Below, in pieces: positions 33,583 to 42,704 of a DNA stretch of 64,000 nt. Below the pieces are notes generated by a model. It worked only from the letters and a program-made list of their open reading frames with translations. It was not told where the DNA came from and ran no database searches. The position numbers were made by a program, and so were the translations under genes. Numbering within the stretch: position 1 is the first letter of the stretch; the number at the start of each line of letters is the position of its first letter. The stretch covers positions 1 to 64,000 of the forward strand of contig NZ_FMDF01000100.1 in assembly GCF_900091955.1 (NCBI RefSeq), given 5' to 3'. The stretch comes from Streptomyces sp. Ncost-T10-10d. GTDB taxonomy: Bacteria; Actinomycetota; Actinomycetes; Streptomycetales; Streptomycetaceae.

Positions 33583-33937
33583 GCCTAACTCCCCTATTAC
33601 TGGCCCTTGCACAGGACCGCACTTCGCGGACCCGGGTCAGAACCCACCCCCCGACAGGAGGGGGTGCGTGCGCCGGAACGCGTCGACCGCGGCCGAATGT
33701 ATCTGCCCAACTGCCCTCTGCAACAGGTCAATCGGACGAGAATTCTGGGCAGCACCGAACGCCCGAATATGAGGAATTCACTGGATTCCAGGGCAAGTCG
33801 GGCCGGGCAAAGGTGACTTATGGCGCAAGGCGATCGAGCACTTTGGCTGCTTCTTGTCGTGGCCGGGCGCATTCTCATATGCGGGCGGCATGGGCAGCTG
33901 GGGGGACTTCCCACACTCTACCGCGCCCAACCATGCA
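33583..33937. other. 355-bp gene-free leader of the cold-shock gene
   Basis: No coding potential is supported. The region has several AT-leaning patches (33700-33780, 33835-33885), likely to hold the csp promoter and a structured 5' leader. A definite cold-box motif was not identified. Confidence 0.5.
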
Positions 33938-33976
33938 GAATTGCCCCCTCCGCTTCTCTCGCAGAGGGGGCAATTC
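33938..33976 (-). terminator. Terminator downstream of the MoaD/CysO-like gene
   Basis: 13-bp perfect stem GAATTGCCCCCTC and its complement with a 13-base loop, 29 bp past the stop codon. Confidence 0.8.
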
Positions 33977-34004
33977 CGATAACGCTGTGAAGTCGGACGG
34001 ACGG

Positions 34005-34283
34005 TCAGCAACCGCCTGCGACTGCGGGGATGATCGAGATGCCCGCGCCGTCCGGCGTCGCCGCCTCCAGGCCGCCCTCGAAACGCACGTCGTCGTCGTT
34101 GACGTACACGTTCACGAAACGGCGCAGCTTGCCCTGGTCGTCCAGGACGCGGGCGGCGATGCCCGGGTGGTTCTGCTCCAGGGACTCGATGACCTGGGAG
34201 AGGGTCGAGCCCTCGGCCGGGACCTCGGCCTGGCCGCCCGTGTAGGTGCGGAGGATGGTGGGGATGCGGACCTTGACGCTCAT
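34005..34283 (-). CDS. MoaD/ThiS-family sulfur-carrier protein (CysO-like) with C-terminal GG-Cys
   Basis: This 92-residue ubiquitin-like beta-grasp protein starts VKVRIPTILRTYTGG and ends IIPAVAGGC. The diglycine is normally the extreme C-terminus, where it is adenylated and thiocarboxylated; here one Cys follows it. Known carriers with extra residues (QbsE, HcyS) need a metalloprotease to expose GG, so processing is expected. The gene is 29 bp downstream of thrC on the same strand, a conserved neighbour pair in Streptomyces by memory. A CysO-like role in cysteine or other sulfur pathways is inferred. Confidence 0.88.
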   Translation of the reverse strand: MSVKVRIPTILRTYTGGQAEVPAEGSTLSQVIESLEQNHPGIAARVLDDQGKLRRFVNVYVNDDDVRFEGGLEAATPDGAGISIIPAVAGGC

Positions 34284-34312
34284 GAGGGGTGCCTTTCTTC
34301 GGTCTCGGGTGG

Positions 34313-35614
34313 TCAGCTGGTGGCGAGGCCGGCGGCGCGGAACGCGTCCAGGCTCGGGCGGATCGTCGCGGTCGCCTGCGAGGTGGCGGCCACCGCGTCC
34401 AGGGTCTTGAGGCCGTCACCGGTGTTGAGGACGACGGTGGTCAGCGCCGGGTCGAGCAGGCCGGCCTCGATGAGCTTCTTCGTCACGCCGACCGTCACCC
34501 CGCCCGCCGTCTCCGCGAAGATGCCCTCGGTGCGCGCCAGCAGCTTGATCGCGTCGACGACCTGCTCGTCGTCGACGTCCTCGACCGCTCCGCCGGTGCG
34601 GCGGGCGATGTCCAGGACGTACGGGCCGTCGGCCGGGTTGCCGATCGCCAGGGACTTGGCGATGGTGTTCGGCTTCTGGGGCCGCACGACGTCGTGACCG
34701 GCCTTGAAGGCGGTGGAGACCGGGGAGCAGCCCTCGGCCTGGGCGCCGAAGATCTTGTACGGCTTGTCCTCGACGAGGCCGAGCTTGATCAGCTCCTGCA
34801 GACCCTTGTCGATCTTCGTGAGCTGCGACCCGGATGCGATCGGGATGACGATCTGGTCGGGCAGCTGCCAGCCGAGCTGCTCGCAGATCTCGTACGCCAG
34901 GGTCTTGGAGCCCTCGCCGTAGTACGGGCGCAGATTGACGTTGACGAAGCCCCAGCCCTCGCCGAGCGGGTCGCCGATGAGTTCCGAGCAGAAGCGGTTG
35001 ACGTCGTCGTAGTTGCCCTCGATGCCGACCAGCTCACCGCCGTACACCGCGGCCATGACGACCTTGCCCTGCTCCAGGTCGTGCGGGATGAACACGCAGG
35101 AGCGGAAGCCGGCGCGGGCGGCGGCGGCGCCCACCGCACCGGCGAGGTTGCCGGTGGAGGAGCAGGAGAGGGTGGTGAAACCGAAGGCGCGGGCGGCCTC
35201 GACGGCGATGGCGACGACGCGGTCCTTGAAGGAGTGCGTCGGGTTGCCGGAGTCGTCCTTGACGTACAGGCCGCCGGTGACGCCCAGCTCGCGGGCGAGG
35301 TTGTCGGCCTTGACCAGCTTGGTGAAACCGGGGTTGATGTTGGGCTTGTCCGCGACATCGGCGGGGACCGGCAGCAGCGGCGCGTAACGCCAGATGTTGT
35401 TGGGCCCGGCCTCGATGCGCTTCTTCAGCTCGTCGGGGGAGCCGCTCGGCAGGTCGTACGCCACTTCGAGCGGCCCGAAACAGGACGCGCAGGCGAAAAT
35501 GGGGCCGAGCTCGAAACGCTCGCCGCACTCGCGGCAGGAAAGCGCCGCGGCGGGTCCGAGGTCGACAGCTTCGGCGGAAGAATCGGTGCTTGCTGCAACA
35601 GTCTGCACGGCCAT
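34313..35614 (-). CDS. thrC: Threonine synthase
   Basis: This 433-residue PLP enzyme converts O-phosphohomoserine to threonine. The N-terminal zinc-ribbon has Cys27, Cys30, Cys42 and Cys45 (CRECG, CASCFG). PLP lysine K130 lies in NPTHSFKDR, and a phosphate-binding loop SSTGNLAGAV follows. The same zinc-ribbon extension occurs in actinobacterial threonine synthases. Monocistronic with the sulfur-carrier gene behind it. Confidence 0.95.
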   Translation of the reverse strand: MAVQTVAASTDSSAEAVDLGPAAALSCRECGERFELGPIFACASCFGPLEVAYDLPSGSPDELKKRIEAGPNNIWRYAPLLPVPADVADKPNINPGFTKLVKADNLARELGVTGGLYVKDDSGNPTHSFKDRVVAIAVEAARAFGFTTLSCSSTGNLAGAVGAAAARAGFRSCVFIPHDLEQGKVVMAAVYGGELVGIEGNYDDVNRFCSELIGDPLGEGWGFVNVNLRPYYGEGSKTLAYEICEQLGWQLPDQIVIPIASGSQLTKIDKGLQELIKLGLVEDKPYKIFGAQAEGCSPVSTAFKAGHDVVRPQKPNTIAKSLAIGNPADGPYVLDIARRTGGAVEDVDDEQVVDAIKLLARTEGIFAETAGGVTVGVTKKLIEAGLLDPALTTVVLNTGDGLKTLDAVAATSQATATIRPSLDAFRAAGLATS

Positions 35615-35913
35615 GATGGCGGAGGCCCTTTCTCCTCATCTTCCTTGCGACGCGTTTCGCCACAAGACGGAATTGGCACCTTCCCCACCGTGACCTCGCG
35701 GTCGGCAGGAGGGTTGCCGGGACTTCAACGGGCCGTTCCCTCAGTCCCTCTGGATGAGCGCTGTGGCACTGGATCACCGATCCAGGCATTTGTTGGCGGA
35801 CCGACCCCGACATGCAACGGCCGTCCGCGTTGTTCAAGACTGTAACCGAAGCACCGGACAGTTGAGATAGTCGTCCGAACCGCGAGATGGATCACATACA
35901 GGGAGTATCGACC

Positions 35914-36864
35914 GTGCTGGAAGAGGTCGAACGCTGGCTGGCCAGGCGTTCCTGGTCGGCCGCCGACCGCCCGCTGGACCGCATCCTGGCCGCCAAGGCC
36001 AGGGACCCGCGCCGCGGAAGCGTGAGCGTCGTACTGCCCGCGCTGAACGAGGAGGCGACGGTCGGCCTGATCGTCGCGACGATCCGGCGCGAGCTGATGG
36101 AGAAGGTCCAGCTGGTCGATGAACTCGTGGTGATCGATTCCGGCTCCACGGATGCCACCGCGAAGGTGGCCCGGGAGGCAGGCGCCCGGGTGGTGCACCG
36201 GGACGGGATACTCCCCCGGATACCCGCCGTACCCGGCAAGGGCGAGGTGCTGTGGCGGTCGCTCCTGGTCACCAGCGGTGACATCGTCTGCTTCATCGAC
36301 GCCGATCTGAGGGACTTCTCGGCGCACTTCGTCTCCGGCATCGTCGGCCCGCTGCTGACCGACCCGAGCGTGGAGTTCGTGAAGGCGATGTACGACCGTC
36401 CCTTCGGTGACACCGCAGGTCAGGGGGGTCGCGTCACCGAGCTGGTGGCCCGTCCGCTGCTCAATCTGCACTGGCCGCAGCTGGCCGGTTTCGTCCAGCC
36501 GCTGGGCGGGGAGTACGCCGTACGCCGCTCCCTCCTCGAACGGCTGCCCTTCCCCGTCGGCTACGGGGTGGAACTGGGCCTCCTGGTCGATGCGCTGCAC
36601 ACGGTGGGTCTGGACGCGCTGGCCCAGGTCGACGTAGGGGTGCGCAAACACCGTCACCAGGACGGGCAGGCGCTCGGCCGGATGGCCGCGACGATCTACC
36701 GGACCGCTCAACTCCGGCTGTCCCGGGGTCACCTGGTGCGGCCTTCGCTCACCCAGTTCGAGCGCGGCGAGGACGGCTTCGTACCGCGCACCCATGCGGT
36801 GGACACCGAGGAGCGGCCCCCGATGCGCGAGATCGAGGAGTACGTCTCGCGCCGGGCGGCCTGA
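35914..36864 (+). CDS. gpgS: Glucosyl-3-phosphoglycerate synthase (GT81)
   Basis: This protein of about 316 residues has a GT-A fold with SVSVVLPALNEEATVG, DSGSTDAT and the metal-binding DADLRDF. GGEYAVRR and GYGVELGLLVDA follow, as in GpgS enzymes, which make glucosyl-3-phosphoglycerate from an NDP-glucose and 3-phosphoglycerate. GTG 35914 with GGGAG eight bases upstream is preferred over ATG 35887. No phosphatase (gpgP) is adjacent. It heads a gpgS-otsA unit: compatible-solute and polysaccharide-primer metabolism. Confidence 0.92.
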   Translation: MLEEVERWLARRSWSAADRPLDRILAAKARDPRRGSVSVVLPALNEEATVGLIVATIRRELMEKVQLVDELVVIDSGSTDATAKVAREAGARVVHRDGILPRIPAVPGKGEVLWRSLLVTSGDIVCFIDADLRDFSAHFVSGIVGPLLTDPSVEFVKAMYDRPFGDTAGQGGRVTELVARPLLNLHWPQLAGFVQPLGGEYAVRRSLLERLPFPVGYGVELGLLVDALHTVGLDALAQVDVGVRKHRHQDGQALGRMAATIYRTAQLRLSRGHLVRPSLTQFERGEDGFVPRTHAVDTEERPPMREIEEYVSRRAA

Positions 36865-36918
36865 CGTGGCCTGACTTCGCACGTTTGGGCGGTTCGTGAT
36901 CTGGCTAGATTCCGCAAC

Positions 36919-38310
36919 ATGGTCTCCGCGTCCGAAGCCCAGTCCGCTGCCCAGGTCCTCGTTGCGTCCAACCGCGGCCCGGTGTCGTACACCCTCGCCA
37001 CGGACGGATCGCTCGACGCGAAGCGCGGCGGCGGCGGGCTCGTCTCCGGGCTGAGCGCCGTCAAGGACAAGCTGTGGGTGTGCGCCGCGCTCGGTGACGG
37101 GGACCGGGAGGCGATCCGGCGCGGGGTCGGTGAGCAGGGCGTACGGATGCTGGACATCGACGCGGCCGTCCACGCGGACGCGTACAACGGCATCGCGAAC
37201 TCGGTGCTCTGGTTCGTCCACCACATGCTGTACCAGACGCCGCTGGAGCCGGTCTTCGACGCGGAGTTCCGGCGGCAGTGGGCGTCGTTCGAGACGTACA
37301 ACCGGGCCTTCGCCGAGGCGCTCGCCGAGGAAGCGGGCCCGGGTGCGGCGGTGCTGGTGCAGGACTACCACCTGGCGCTGGTGCCCGGCATGCTCCGCGA
37401 GCTCCGCCCCGACCTGCGGATCGGCCACTTCTCGCACACCCCGTGGGCGCCCGTCGACTACTTCCGCCTGCTCCCCAACGACATCGCCGAGCAGCTGCTG
37501 CACGGCATCCTGGGCGCGGACCGGGCGGCCTTCCTGACCCGGCGCTGGGCGGACGCGTTCATCGGCTGCTGTACGGAGATCCTGGGCGGCACCGGCCGGA
37601 CCAGGATCGGGGTGCACGGGCTCGGCGCGGACGCGGAGTTCCTGCGCAGGCGCGCGCACGAGGCGGACGTGGACGAGCGGATGGCGGCGCTGCGGGAGCA
37701 GGTCGGCCCCGGCCGGAGAACGATCGTACGAGTGGACCGAACGGAACTGTCCAAGAACATCGTGCGCGGTCTGCTCGCGTACCGCGAGCTCCTCGAAGAG
37801 CGGCCTCAATGGCGTGAGCGCGTCGTCCATGTCGCCTTCGCGTACCCCTCGCGGCAGGACCTGGCGGTGTACCGCGACTACACGGCCGAGGTGCAGCGGG
37901 TCGCCGACGAGATCAACGCCGTGTACGGCACGGCGGGCTGGACGCCGGTCGTGCTCCACGTCAAGGACGACTTCGCCCGCTCGCTCGCCGCGTACCGGCT
38001 GGCCGACGTGGCGCTCGTCAACCCGATCCGCGACGGCATGAACCTGGTCGCCAAGGAGGTCCCGGTCGTCTCCGACCACGGCTGCGCGCTGGTGCTGTCG
38101 CGGGAGGCGGGGGCGTACGAGGAACTGGGCAGCGACGCGGTCGTGGTGAACCCGTACGACGTGTCCGCGACGGCGGCGGCGCTGCACGAGGCTCTGACGA
38201 TGGCGGACGACGAGCGGGCCGCGCACACGGAGCGGCTGGCTGCGGCGGCGGTGGCGCTGCCGCCGCAGCAGTGGTTCCTGGACCAGCTGGACGCGCTGCG
38301 GCGGGAGTGA
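36919..38310 (+). CDS. otsA: Trehalose-6-phosphate synthase (GT20)
   Basis: This 463-residue GT-B enzyme forms trehalose-6-phosphate from a nucleotide-glucose and glucose-6-phosphate. Visible motifs are SNRGPVSY, VQDYHLALVPGML, HTPWAPVDYFRLLP and NPIRDGMNLVAKE. The donor-phosphate motif reads DRTELSKN instead of the usual RLDYxKG, but keeps the Arg and Lys at the same five-residue spacing. It lies 54 bp after gpgS and converges with otsB, 11 bp away. Confidence 0.93.
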   Translation: MVSASEAQSAAQVLVASNRGPVSYTLATDGSLDAKRGGGGLVSGLSAVKDKLWVCAALGDGDREAIRRGVGEQGVRMLDIDAAVHADAYNGIANSVLWFVHHMLYQTPLEPVFDAEFRRQWASFETYNRAFAEALAEEAGPGAAVLVQDYHLALVPGMLRELRPDLRIGHFSHTPWAPVDYFRLLPNDIAEQLLHGILGADRAAFLTRRWADAFIGCCTEILGGTGRTRIGVHGLGADAEFLRRRAHEADVDERMAALREQVGPGRRTIVRVDRTELSKNIVRGLLAYRELLEERPQWRERVVHVAFAYPSRQDLAVYRDYTAEVQRVADEINAVYGTAGWTPVVLHVKDDFARSLAAYRLADVALVNPIRDGMNLVAKEVPVVSDHGCALVLSREAGAYEELGSDAVVVNPYDVSATAAALHEALTMADDERAAHTERLAAAAVALPPQQWFLDQLDALRRE

Positions 38311-38321
38311 GCCGGAACGGG

Positions 38322-39200
38322 CTAGAGCTGTCGCGCCAGGGTTGCCAGGAAGTCGACGACGGCCCCCGGGCCGTTCAGCAGCAGATCGGCCCGCTCGGCC
38401 AGTTCGGGAACTTCCGCGCTGCCGCTGCAGACCAGCAGGCCCGGGATGCCGTCGGGGCCCTCGGTGCGGAGCTTCTCCACGGCGGCGTACGCGGCGAGGT
38501 CACCCAGATCGTCGCCCGCGTACAGAACGGACTCGGCGTCCAACTCCCGTACGTACTGCGCGAGCGCCACGCCCTTGTCCATGCCCGGCGGGCGCAACTC
38601 CAGGACCAGGCGGCCCGGTTCGACGATCAGCCCGTGCCGGGCGGCGAGCTCGCCGAGGGGGCCGCGCAGGGCCTCGAACGCGGCCTGCGGGTCGGCGGCG
38701 CGGCGGGTGTGGACGGCGAGCGCCCGGCCCTTCTCCTCGATCCAGGTTCCGTGCCACGAATCGAACCGGTCGAGCACGCCCGGGAGTTCGGCACGGACCG
38801 CGGCCACGCCGGGGTGCGCGGCGGGGGCGTGGACGGTGCCGGAGACGGCGTCCCAGCGTTCGGCGCCGTAGTGGCCGAGGACGACGAGGTGGTCGAGTCC
38901 CGGTACTCCGGCGAAGCCGCCGTGCCGGACCGCGACGCCGGCCGGGCGGCCGGTGATCACGGCGATGGAGGCCACTTTCGGGGCGAGCGCGACGAGCGCG
39001 CCGACGGCGCCGGGGTGGGCGCGGGCCTGTTCCGGGTCCGGGACGATGTCGGCGAGGGTCCCGTCGAAATCGAGCGCGACGACGGCACGGTCCGGGCGCG
39101 CGAGGATCGCGGCCAGGGCTTCGCGGCCGGCTGGGGTGGTGGGGGTCGGGAGCTCGGACGGGATCTCGCTCGGCGCGGGTACGTGCGGATTGCTGCCCAT
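38322..39200 (-). CDS. otsB: Trehalose-6-phosphate phosphatase
   Basis: This 292-residue HAD-superfamily phosphatase has the nucleophile motif ALDFDGTLADI (about residue 43), VITGRPAG, and the late acidic motif YAGDDLGDLAA. It dephosphorylates trehalose-6-phosphate made by OtsA, whose gene is convergent and almost touching. ATG 39200 is chosen because upstream residues look non-conserved. Confidence 0.93.
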   Translation of the reverse strand: MGSNPHVPAPSEIPSELPTPTTPAGREALAAILARPDRAVVALDFDGTLADIVPDPEQARAHPGAVGALVALAPKVASIAVITGRPAGVAVRHGGFAGVPGLDHLVVLGHYGAERWDAVSGTVHAPAAHPGVAAVRAELPGVLDRFDSWHGTWIEEKGRALAVHTRRAADPQAAFEALRGPLGELAARHGLIVEPGRLVLELRPPGMDKGVALAQYVRELDAESVLYAGDDLGDLAAYAAVEKLRTEGPDGIPGLLVCSGSAEVPELAERADLLLNGPGAVVDFLATLARQL

Positions 39201-39429
39201 GGGGCCGAGCCTATAGGCGTACCGCCGGGCACAGCCATGGGTGACGTGGCCCGCGGGCGGCATCCGCGGCATGACGTACACGCAGCGGCTGACTGCCGCA
39301 TGAGCGTGAAACATCGAACGGACGCACCATCCCGGACCGATGCATGGCATCGGCGAGGCCGACTCCTCGGAGAAGGCCGTCACTGCCACGATGACCTTCA
39401 ACTGCGGCGCGGGTGTGTAGGGAGAAACG

Positions 39430-40209
39430 ATGGGTGATGCGGTGCGGGACTCCACTCTGCTCATGGGCGTGCACGGAGTTCTCACCCGGCATCCCTGGCT
39501 CGCACCGCCCGAGGGCACCTCGGAGCCCGACGTCGATGTCTTCGGCCTGGCGGTGAACCGGGCCGAGGTCTACGGGTGGAGCAGCACCCTTCTGGGGGCC
39601 GGCATGGAGCTCGGGGGGAGCCGGTGGGGGCACAACGACGCCGGGGAGGACTGGACGCAGGACGGGCGCGTACGGGAGATCGGCTGGCTCCAGGTGGACG
39701 TGCCCGCCCACCTGAACCGGCAACGACTGCCCGTACTGCCCGTGGCGACGGTCCTCGGCGACACACTGCGGCAAGTGGGCGACATCCGCGTCACCGGCGT
39801 GCACACCGTCGCGCCGGTGCACCTGGCGCCGGACCCCGCCGCCGCCCTCCTGTACGCCGCCGGCTGGTACGAGCTGGCCGACCCGGGCGCGGTCAGGCAG
39901 ATCACTGTGACCGTGTCGGGCCGCGAAGCGGAGCTGGCCGGCCGCGCCGGGCGCATTCGCGAGGAGGCGCTGGCGTGCACGTACGGATGCATGACCGTCG
40001 AGCCGGAAACCACCGACGTGGACCTCCCGGGTCTGGCCCTGCCGCTGACCGGTGAAGTGCAGACCGAAGGGATGCACCGGGCCCTGGCCTTCCGCTGCCG
40101 GGTGCCCGTGTGGTCCCTTGACGCGGCAGCCTGGACCACGGAGGTCTTCGTCGAGGCACTACGCGTCACCGGCACTGCGGAACCCGTCATGATCACCGTC
40201 TCCGACTGA
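39430..40209 (+). CDS. Hypothetical protein, 259 residues, no recognised family
   Basis: Soluble protein with no signal peptide or membrane helix. It starts at ATG with AGGGAGAA just upstream, a convincing ribosome site. Composition is mixed alpha/beta, with two Cys in ALACTYGCMTVE. Its neighbours are conserved trehalose and amino-sugar genes, so it may be an insertion or a strain-specific gene. No catalytic signature is visible. The upstream 39201-39429 stretch contains a stopped fragment with no known family. Confidence 0.65.
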   Translation: MGDAVRDSTLLMGVHGVLTRHPWLAPPEGTSEPDVDVFGLAVNRAEVYGWSSTLLGAGMELGGSRWGHNDAGEDWTQDGRVREIGWLQVDVPAHLNRQRLPVLPVATVLGDTLRQVGDIRVTGVHTVAPVHLAPDPAAALLYAAGWYELADPGAVRQITVTVSGREAELAGRAGRIREEALACTYGCMTVEPETTDVDLPGLALPLTGEVQTEGMHRALAFRCRVPVWSLDAAAWTTEVFVEALRVTGTAEPVMITVSD

Positions 40210-40222
40210 GTGGGTGCCGGTT

Positions 40223-40501
40223 TCAGCGGCGCCCCCGCCTCGCATCCCGTACCCGGCGCAGGCGGTTCACCGTCACCGGGTCCTCCTCCAGCGCGCGGCG
40301 GTCGTCGAGGAGCGCGTTCAGCAGCTGGTAGTAGCGCGTGGGCGAGATGCCGAGCTGTTCGCGGATCGCGCGCTCCTTCGCCCCGGGTCCGGCCCACGAC
40401 TGCCGTTCGACGGCGAGCACGGCACGGTCCCTGGCGGAGAGGCCGACGGGACCGTCCGTGTCATCGGGGCCATTCGGAGGGGCGGTCATATCAGCCAACA
40501 T
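40223..40501 (-). CDS. DUF3263 protein, small HTH-like regulator
   Basis: 92 residues (or 88 from the ATG at 40489). The core SARDRAVLAVERQSWAGPGAKE followed by IREQLGISPTRYYQLLNALL is the DUF3263 sigma-like HTH segment common in actinobacteria next to otsAB. The family is probably DNA-binding, targets unknown. It converges with the hypothetical gene at 39430 and is followed by no obvious hairpin. Confidence 0.85.
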   Translation of the reverse strand: MLADMTAPPNGPDDTDGPVGLSARDRAVLAVERQSWAGPGAKERAIREQLGISPTRYYQLLNALLDDRRALEEDPVTVNRLRRVRDARRGRR

Positions 40502-40528
40502 ATCGCCCGGACGGAAAGCCGCCGCCCG

Positions 40529-41797
40529 TTACTCCGCTTCCTCCGCCGCCCTCGCGTCCTGTGCGATCTTCCCCAGCACGCTCTCGGGGCTCTCGTTCGG
40601 CGCGACCGCGTTGCCGATGTTCTCCTTGATCGACTCGCTGGCCCGCGCCCAGGACGTCTTGCCGAACGGGTAGAACTCCGAGTTCGGCAGCGCGGCCAGG
40701 AACTTCCACAGCGGCTTGTACTCGGGATCGGACTCCATCGCTGCGGAAGCGCTGCCGGTGACCGGCAGCAGGTCGTACTCGTCGGCGAAGTCGATGACGT
40801 TCTTGTCGGTGAACAGATAGTCGAAGAACTTGCCCATCTCCACACGGTGGCCGCGCTGTTTGAAGCCCATGATCCAGTCGGCGACGCCCATCGACCCCTT
40901 TGTGGGGCCGCCGATGCCGGGCAGCGGCACCATGCCCACGGAGACGCCCTTCTTCTTGGCCTCCTGCATCAGCGTCGGGTGACCGTTCAGCATGCCGACC
41001 TCGCCGCGCGTGAACGCGTCGAACGCCTTGCCCCGGTCGAGCTTGCCGGGGGCGACGGGGCCCACGAGGCCCTTGTCGACCAGGTTCGTCTTCAGCCAGT
41101 CGAACGTCTTGACGTTCTCGGCCGAGTCGATCTCGTACGAGTCGACGTCGTCGATGTAGCCGCCGCCCCCGCTGAGCAGCCACATCATGGTCTCGGCCTG
41201 GGACTCCTCCGGACCGAGCGGCAGTGCGAGCGGGTACGTCACACCGCGCTGCTTGAGCACCGCCGCGTCGTTGCGTATGTCGGCCCAGGTCTGCGGGGCA
41301 TCGAGGCCCGCCTGTGCGAAGAACTTCTTGTTGTAGAAGAGCAGTCGGGTGCTGGCGACGAACGGCAGTCCGTACTGGGTCTGGTCCACGCTGCCCGCGT
41401 CGGCGAGGTGCGGCAGGAAGTTGGCCTGGGTGGGGATGTTCAGCATCTCGTCGGCCCGGTAGAGCTTGCCGGCCTTGGCATAGTCGGCGTACGCGCCGAT
41501 CTGGGCGATGTCGGGGGCCTGCCCCTTCTTCACCATCTCGGCGACCTTGCGGTCGACGTCCTTCCACGAATAGACGCTGACATCGACCTTGATGCCGGGA
41601 TGGGACGCTTCGAAACCCTTCACGAGCCCGGCCCAGTACTTCCTGGAGCTGTTGGCCGCGCTGTTGCCGTAGTCCGCCGCGACGAGCTTGAGGGTGACAT
41701 CCCCTGATCCGCTGCCGCTGCCGCCGCATCCCGACAACGTTGCCGTCAATCCCAGTGCGGCCACAGCCGCCGTCAGTCCCAAGTAGCGCCGCTGCAC
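40529..41797 (-). CDS. Extracellular sugar-binding lipoprotein (ABC family 1)
   Basis: This 422-residue protein has a lipobox LSGC with C24 and an Ser/Gly-rich tether. The periplasmic-binding-protein fold shows the family segment WVGLVKGFEASHPG-type start (GLVKGFEASHPGIKVDV) and aromatic residues suited to sugar stacking. No permease genes are adjacent, so it must work with a transporter encoded elsewhere. GTG start. A DasR-like site lies about 100 bp upstream, and nagKA is next door; binding of chito- or amino-sugars is a reasonable guess. Confidence 0.87.
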   Translation of the reverse strand: MQRRYLGLTAAVAALGLTATLSGCGGSGSGSGDVTLKLVAADYGNSAANSSRKYWAGLVKGFEASHPGIKVDVSVYSWKDVDRKVAEMVKKGQAPDIAQIGAYADYAKAGKLYRADEMLNIPTQANFLPHLADAGSVDQTQYGLPFVASTRLLFYNKKFFAQAGLDAPQTWADIRNDAAVLKQRGVTYPLALPLGPEESQAETMMWLLSGGGGYIDDVDSYEIDSAENVKTFDWLKTNLVDKGLVGPVAPGKLDRGKAFDAFTRGEVGMLNGHPTLMQEAKKKGVSVGMVPLPGIGGPTKGSMGVADWIMGFKQRGHRVEMGKFFDYLFTDKNVIDFADEYDLLPVTGSASAAMESDPEYKPLWKFLAALPNSEFYPFGKTSWARASESIKENIGNAVAPNESPESVLGKIAQDARAAEEAE

Positions 41798-41891
41798 AGC
41801 CCAGTCCGTCCTCGTCCATTAACGTCATCCGCGCCGGCCACGTCCTCGTGGGGGCCTCCGGTGAGCTGCGATCCTCCCCCGAGCGCTCGTC

Positions 41892-41907
41892 GAAGGTCTA
41901 CACCACC
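41892..41907 (-). promoter_or_regulatory. DasR-responsive element-like site upstream of the sugar-binding lipoprotein
   Basis: On the gene's strand it reads GGTGGTGTAGACCTTC. The core TGGTGTAGACC differs from TGGTCTAGACC of the dre consensus at one position. It is centred about 100 bp upstream of the GTG start. Confidence 0.55.
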
Positions 41908-42091
41908 GGTGTATCGCTTTGGCAACGCACCCGGACCCGCCCCCAGTTGGCGCCTGAGGGCATTGCCCTTGACCTGCGCCGACCGCTAAGTAGGTTTCGG
42001 CGCAAGGTTCTTCATGACCCAGACCTTTGCTCCGCTGCTGTGTCGCACCGCCCGCATCATTGTCGTTCCACGCCGCAAGAAGCCGTCCAGC

Positions 42092-42627
42092 ATGTCCCGT
42101 AGCGCATCAGAAATCGCCACCCAGCCCGACTGCCGGCGGCGTGCCGCAGAGGCGGGGGCGGCGTTCGACGGGCTGCCGCGGCCGGGCGAGCGGGGCGCCG
42201 TCACCGGGTGCGGCACCTCCTGGTTCATGGCGATCGCGTACGCGGCGCTGCGCGAGGCGGCCGGTCAGGGCGAGACTGACGCGTATCCCTCGTCGGAGTT
42301 CCCGGCCGGGCGCCCGCACGACCGGGTGGTGGCGATCACCCGGTCCGGTACGACGACCGAGGTGCTGGAGCTCCTCGGCGAGCTGCGCGGCAAGGTCACC
42401 ACCGTCGCCCTGACCGCCGCCCCGAAGACGCCGGTCATGGACGCCGCCGACGCGGTGGCCGTACGGGATATGCGTCGCCGCTCAGGACGCGAAAGCGGAG
42501 GGCCGGTGCGCCCAAGGCCGTTCGGAGCATGCCGGTGAGACAGGACTCACTCCTGCTCACCGCCCAGGAACGGTACGGCCCGGACCACCCGCGCAACCTC
42601 TCGCGCAACGTGATCCTTTCGTCCTGA
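42092..42627 (+). pseudogene. Remnant of a SIS-domain aldose-ketose isomerase/deaminase (AgaS/GlmS-C-like), internally deleted
   Basis: From ATG 42092 a typical SIS start is readable (SEIATQPDC, VTGCGTSWFMA, ITRSGTTTEVLELL) until about 42460. There the homology breaks in the middle of the first SIS domain. At 42535-42627, in another frame, a short piece ends YGPDHPRNLSRNVIL, which matches the usual C-terminus of this family. The second SIS domain and catalytic Glu/His region are missing. The lesion is an internal deletion with a frame change. It lies immediately upstream of nagK on the same strand. Confidence 0.75.
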
Positions 42628-42704
42628 GCCGTCCGAAAGGGCCCTGAGTCGGTTGCGGAGGTGTCGCTGGCGCGATTTTGTACGGGCACGCAACAAACCG
42701 CGAT

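Noticed and set aside
35725..38226. 833-codon minus-strand frame opposite gpgS and otsA
   Set aside because: Antisense frame of two well-recognised glycosyltransferase genes; no coding evidence.
39300..39420. Possible plus-strand gene end reading TATMTFNCGAGV before a stop
   Set aside because: Short, without start or recognised homology; could be chance.
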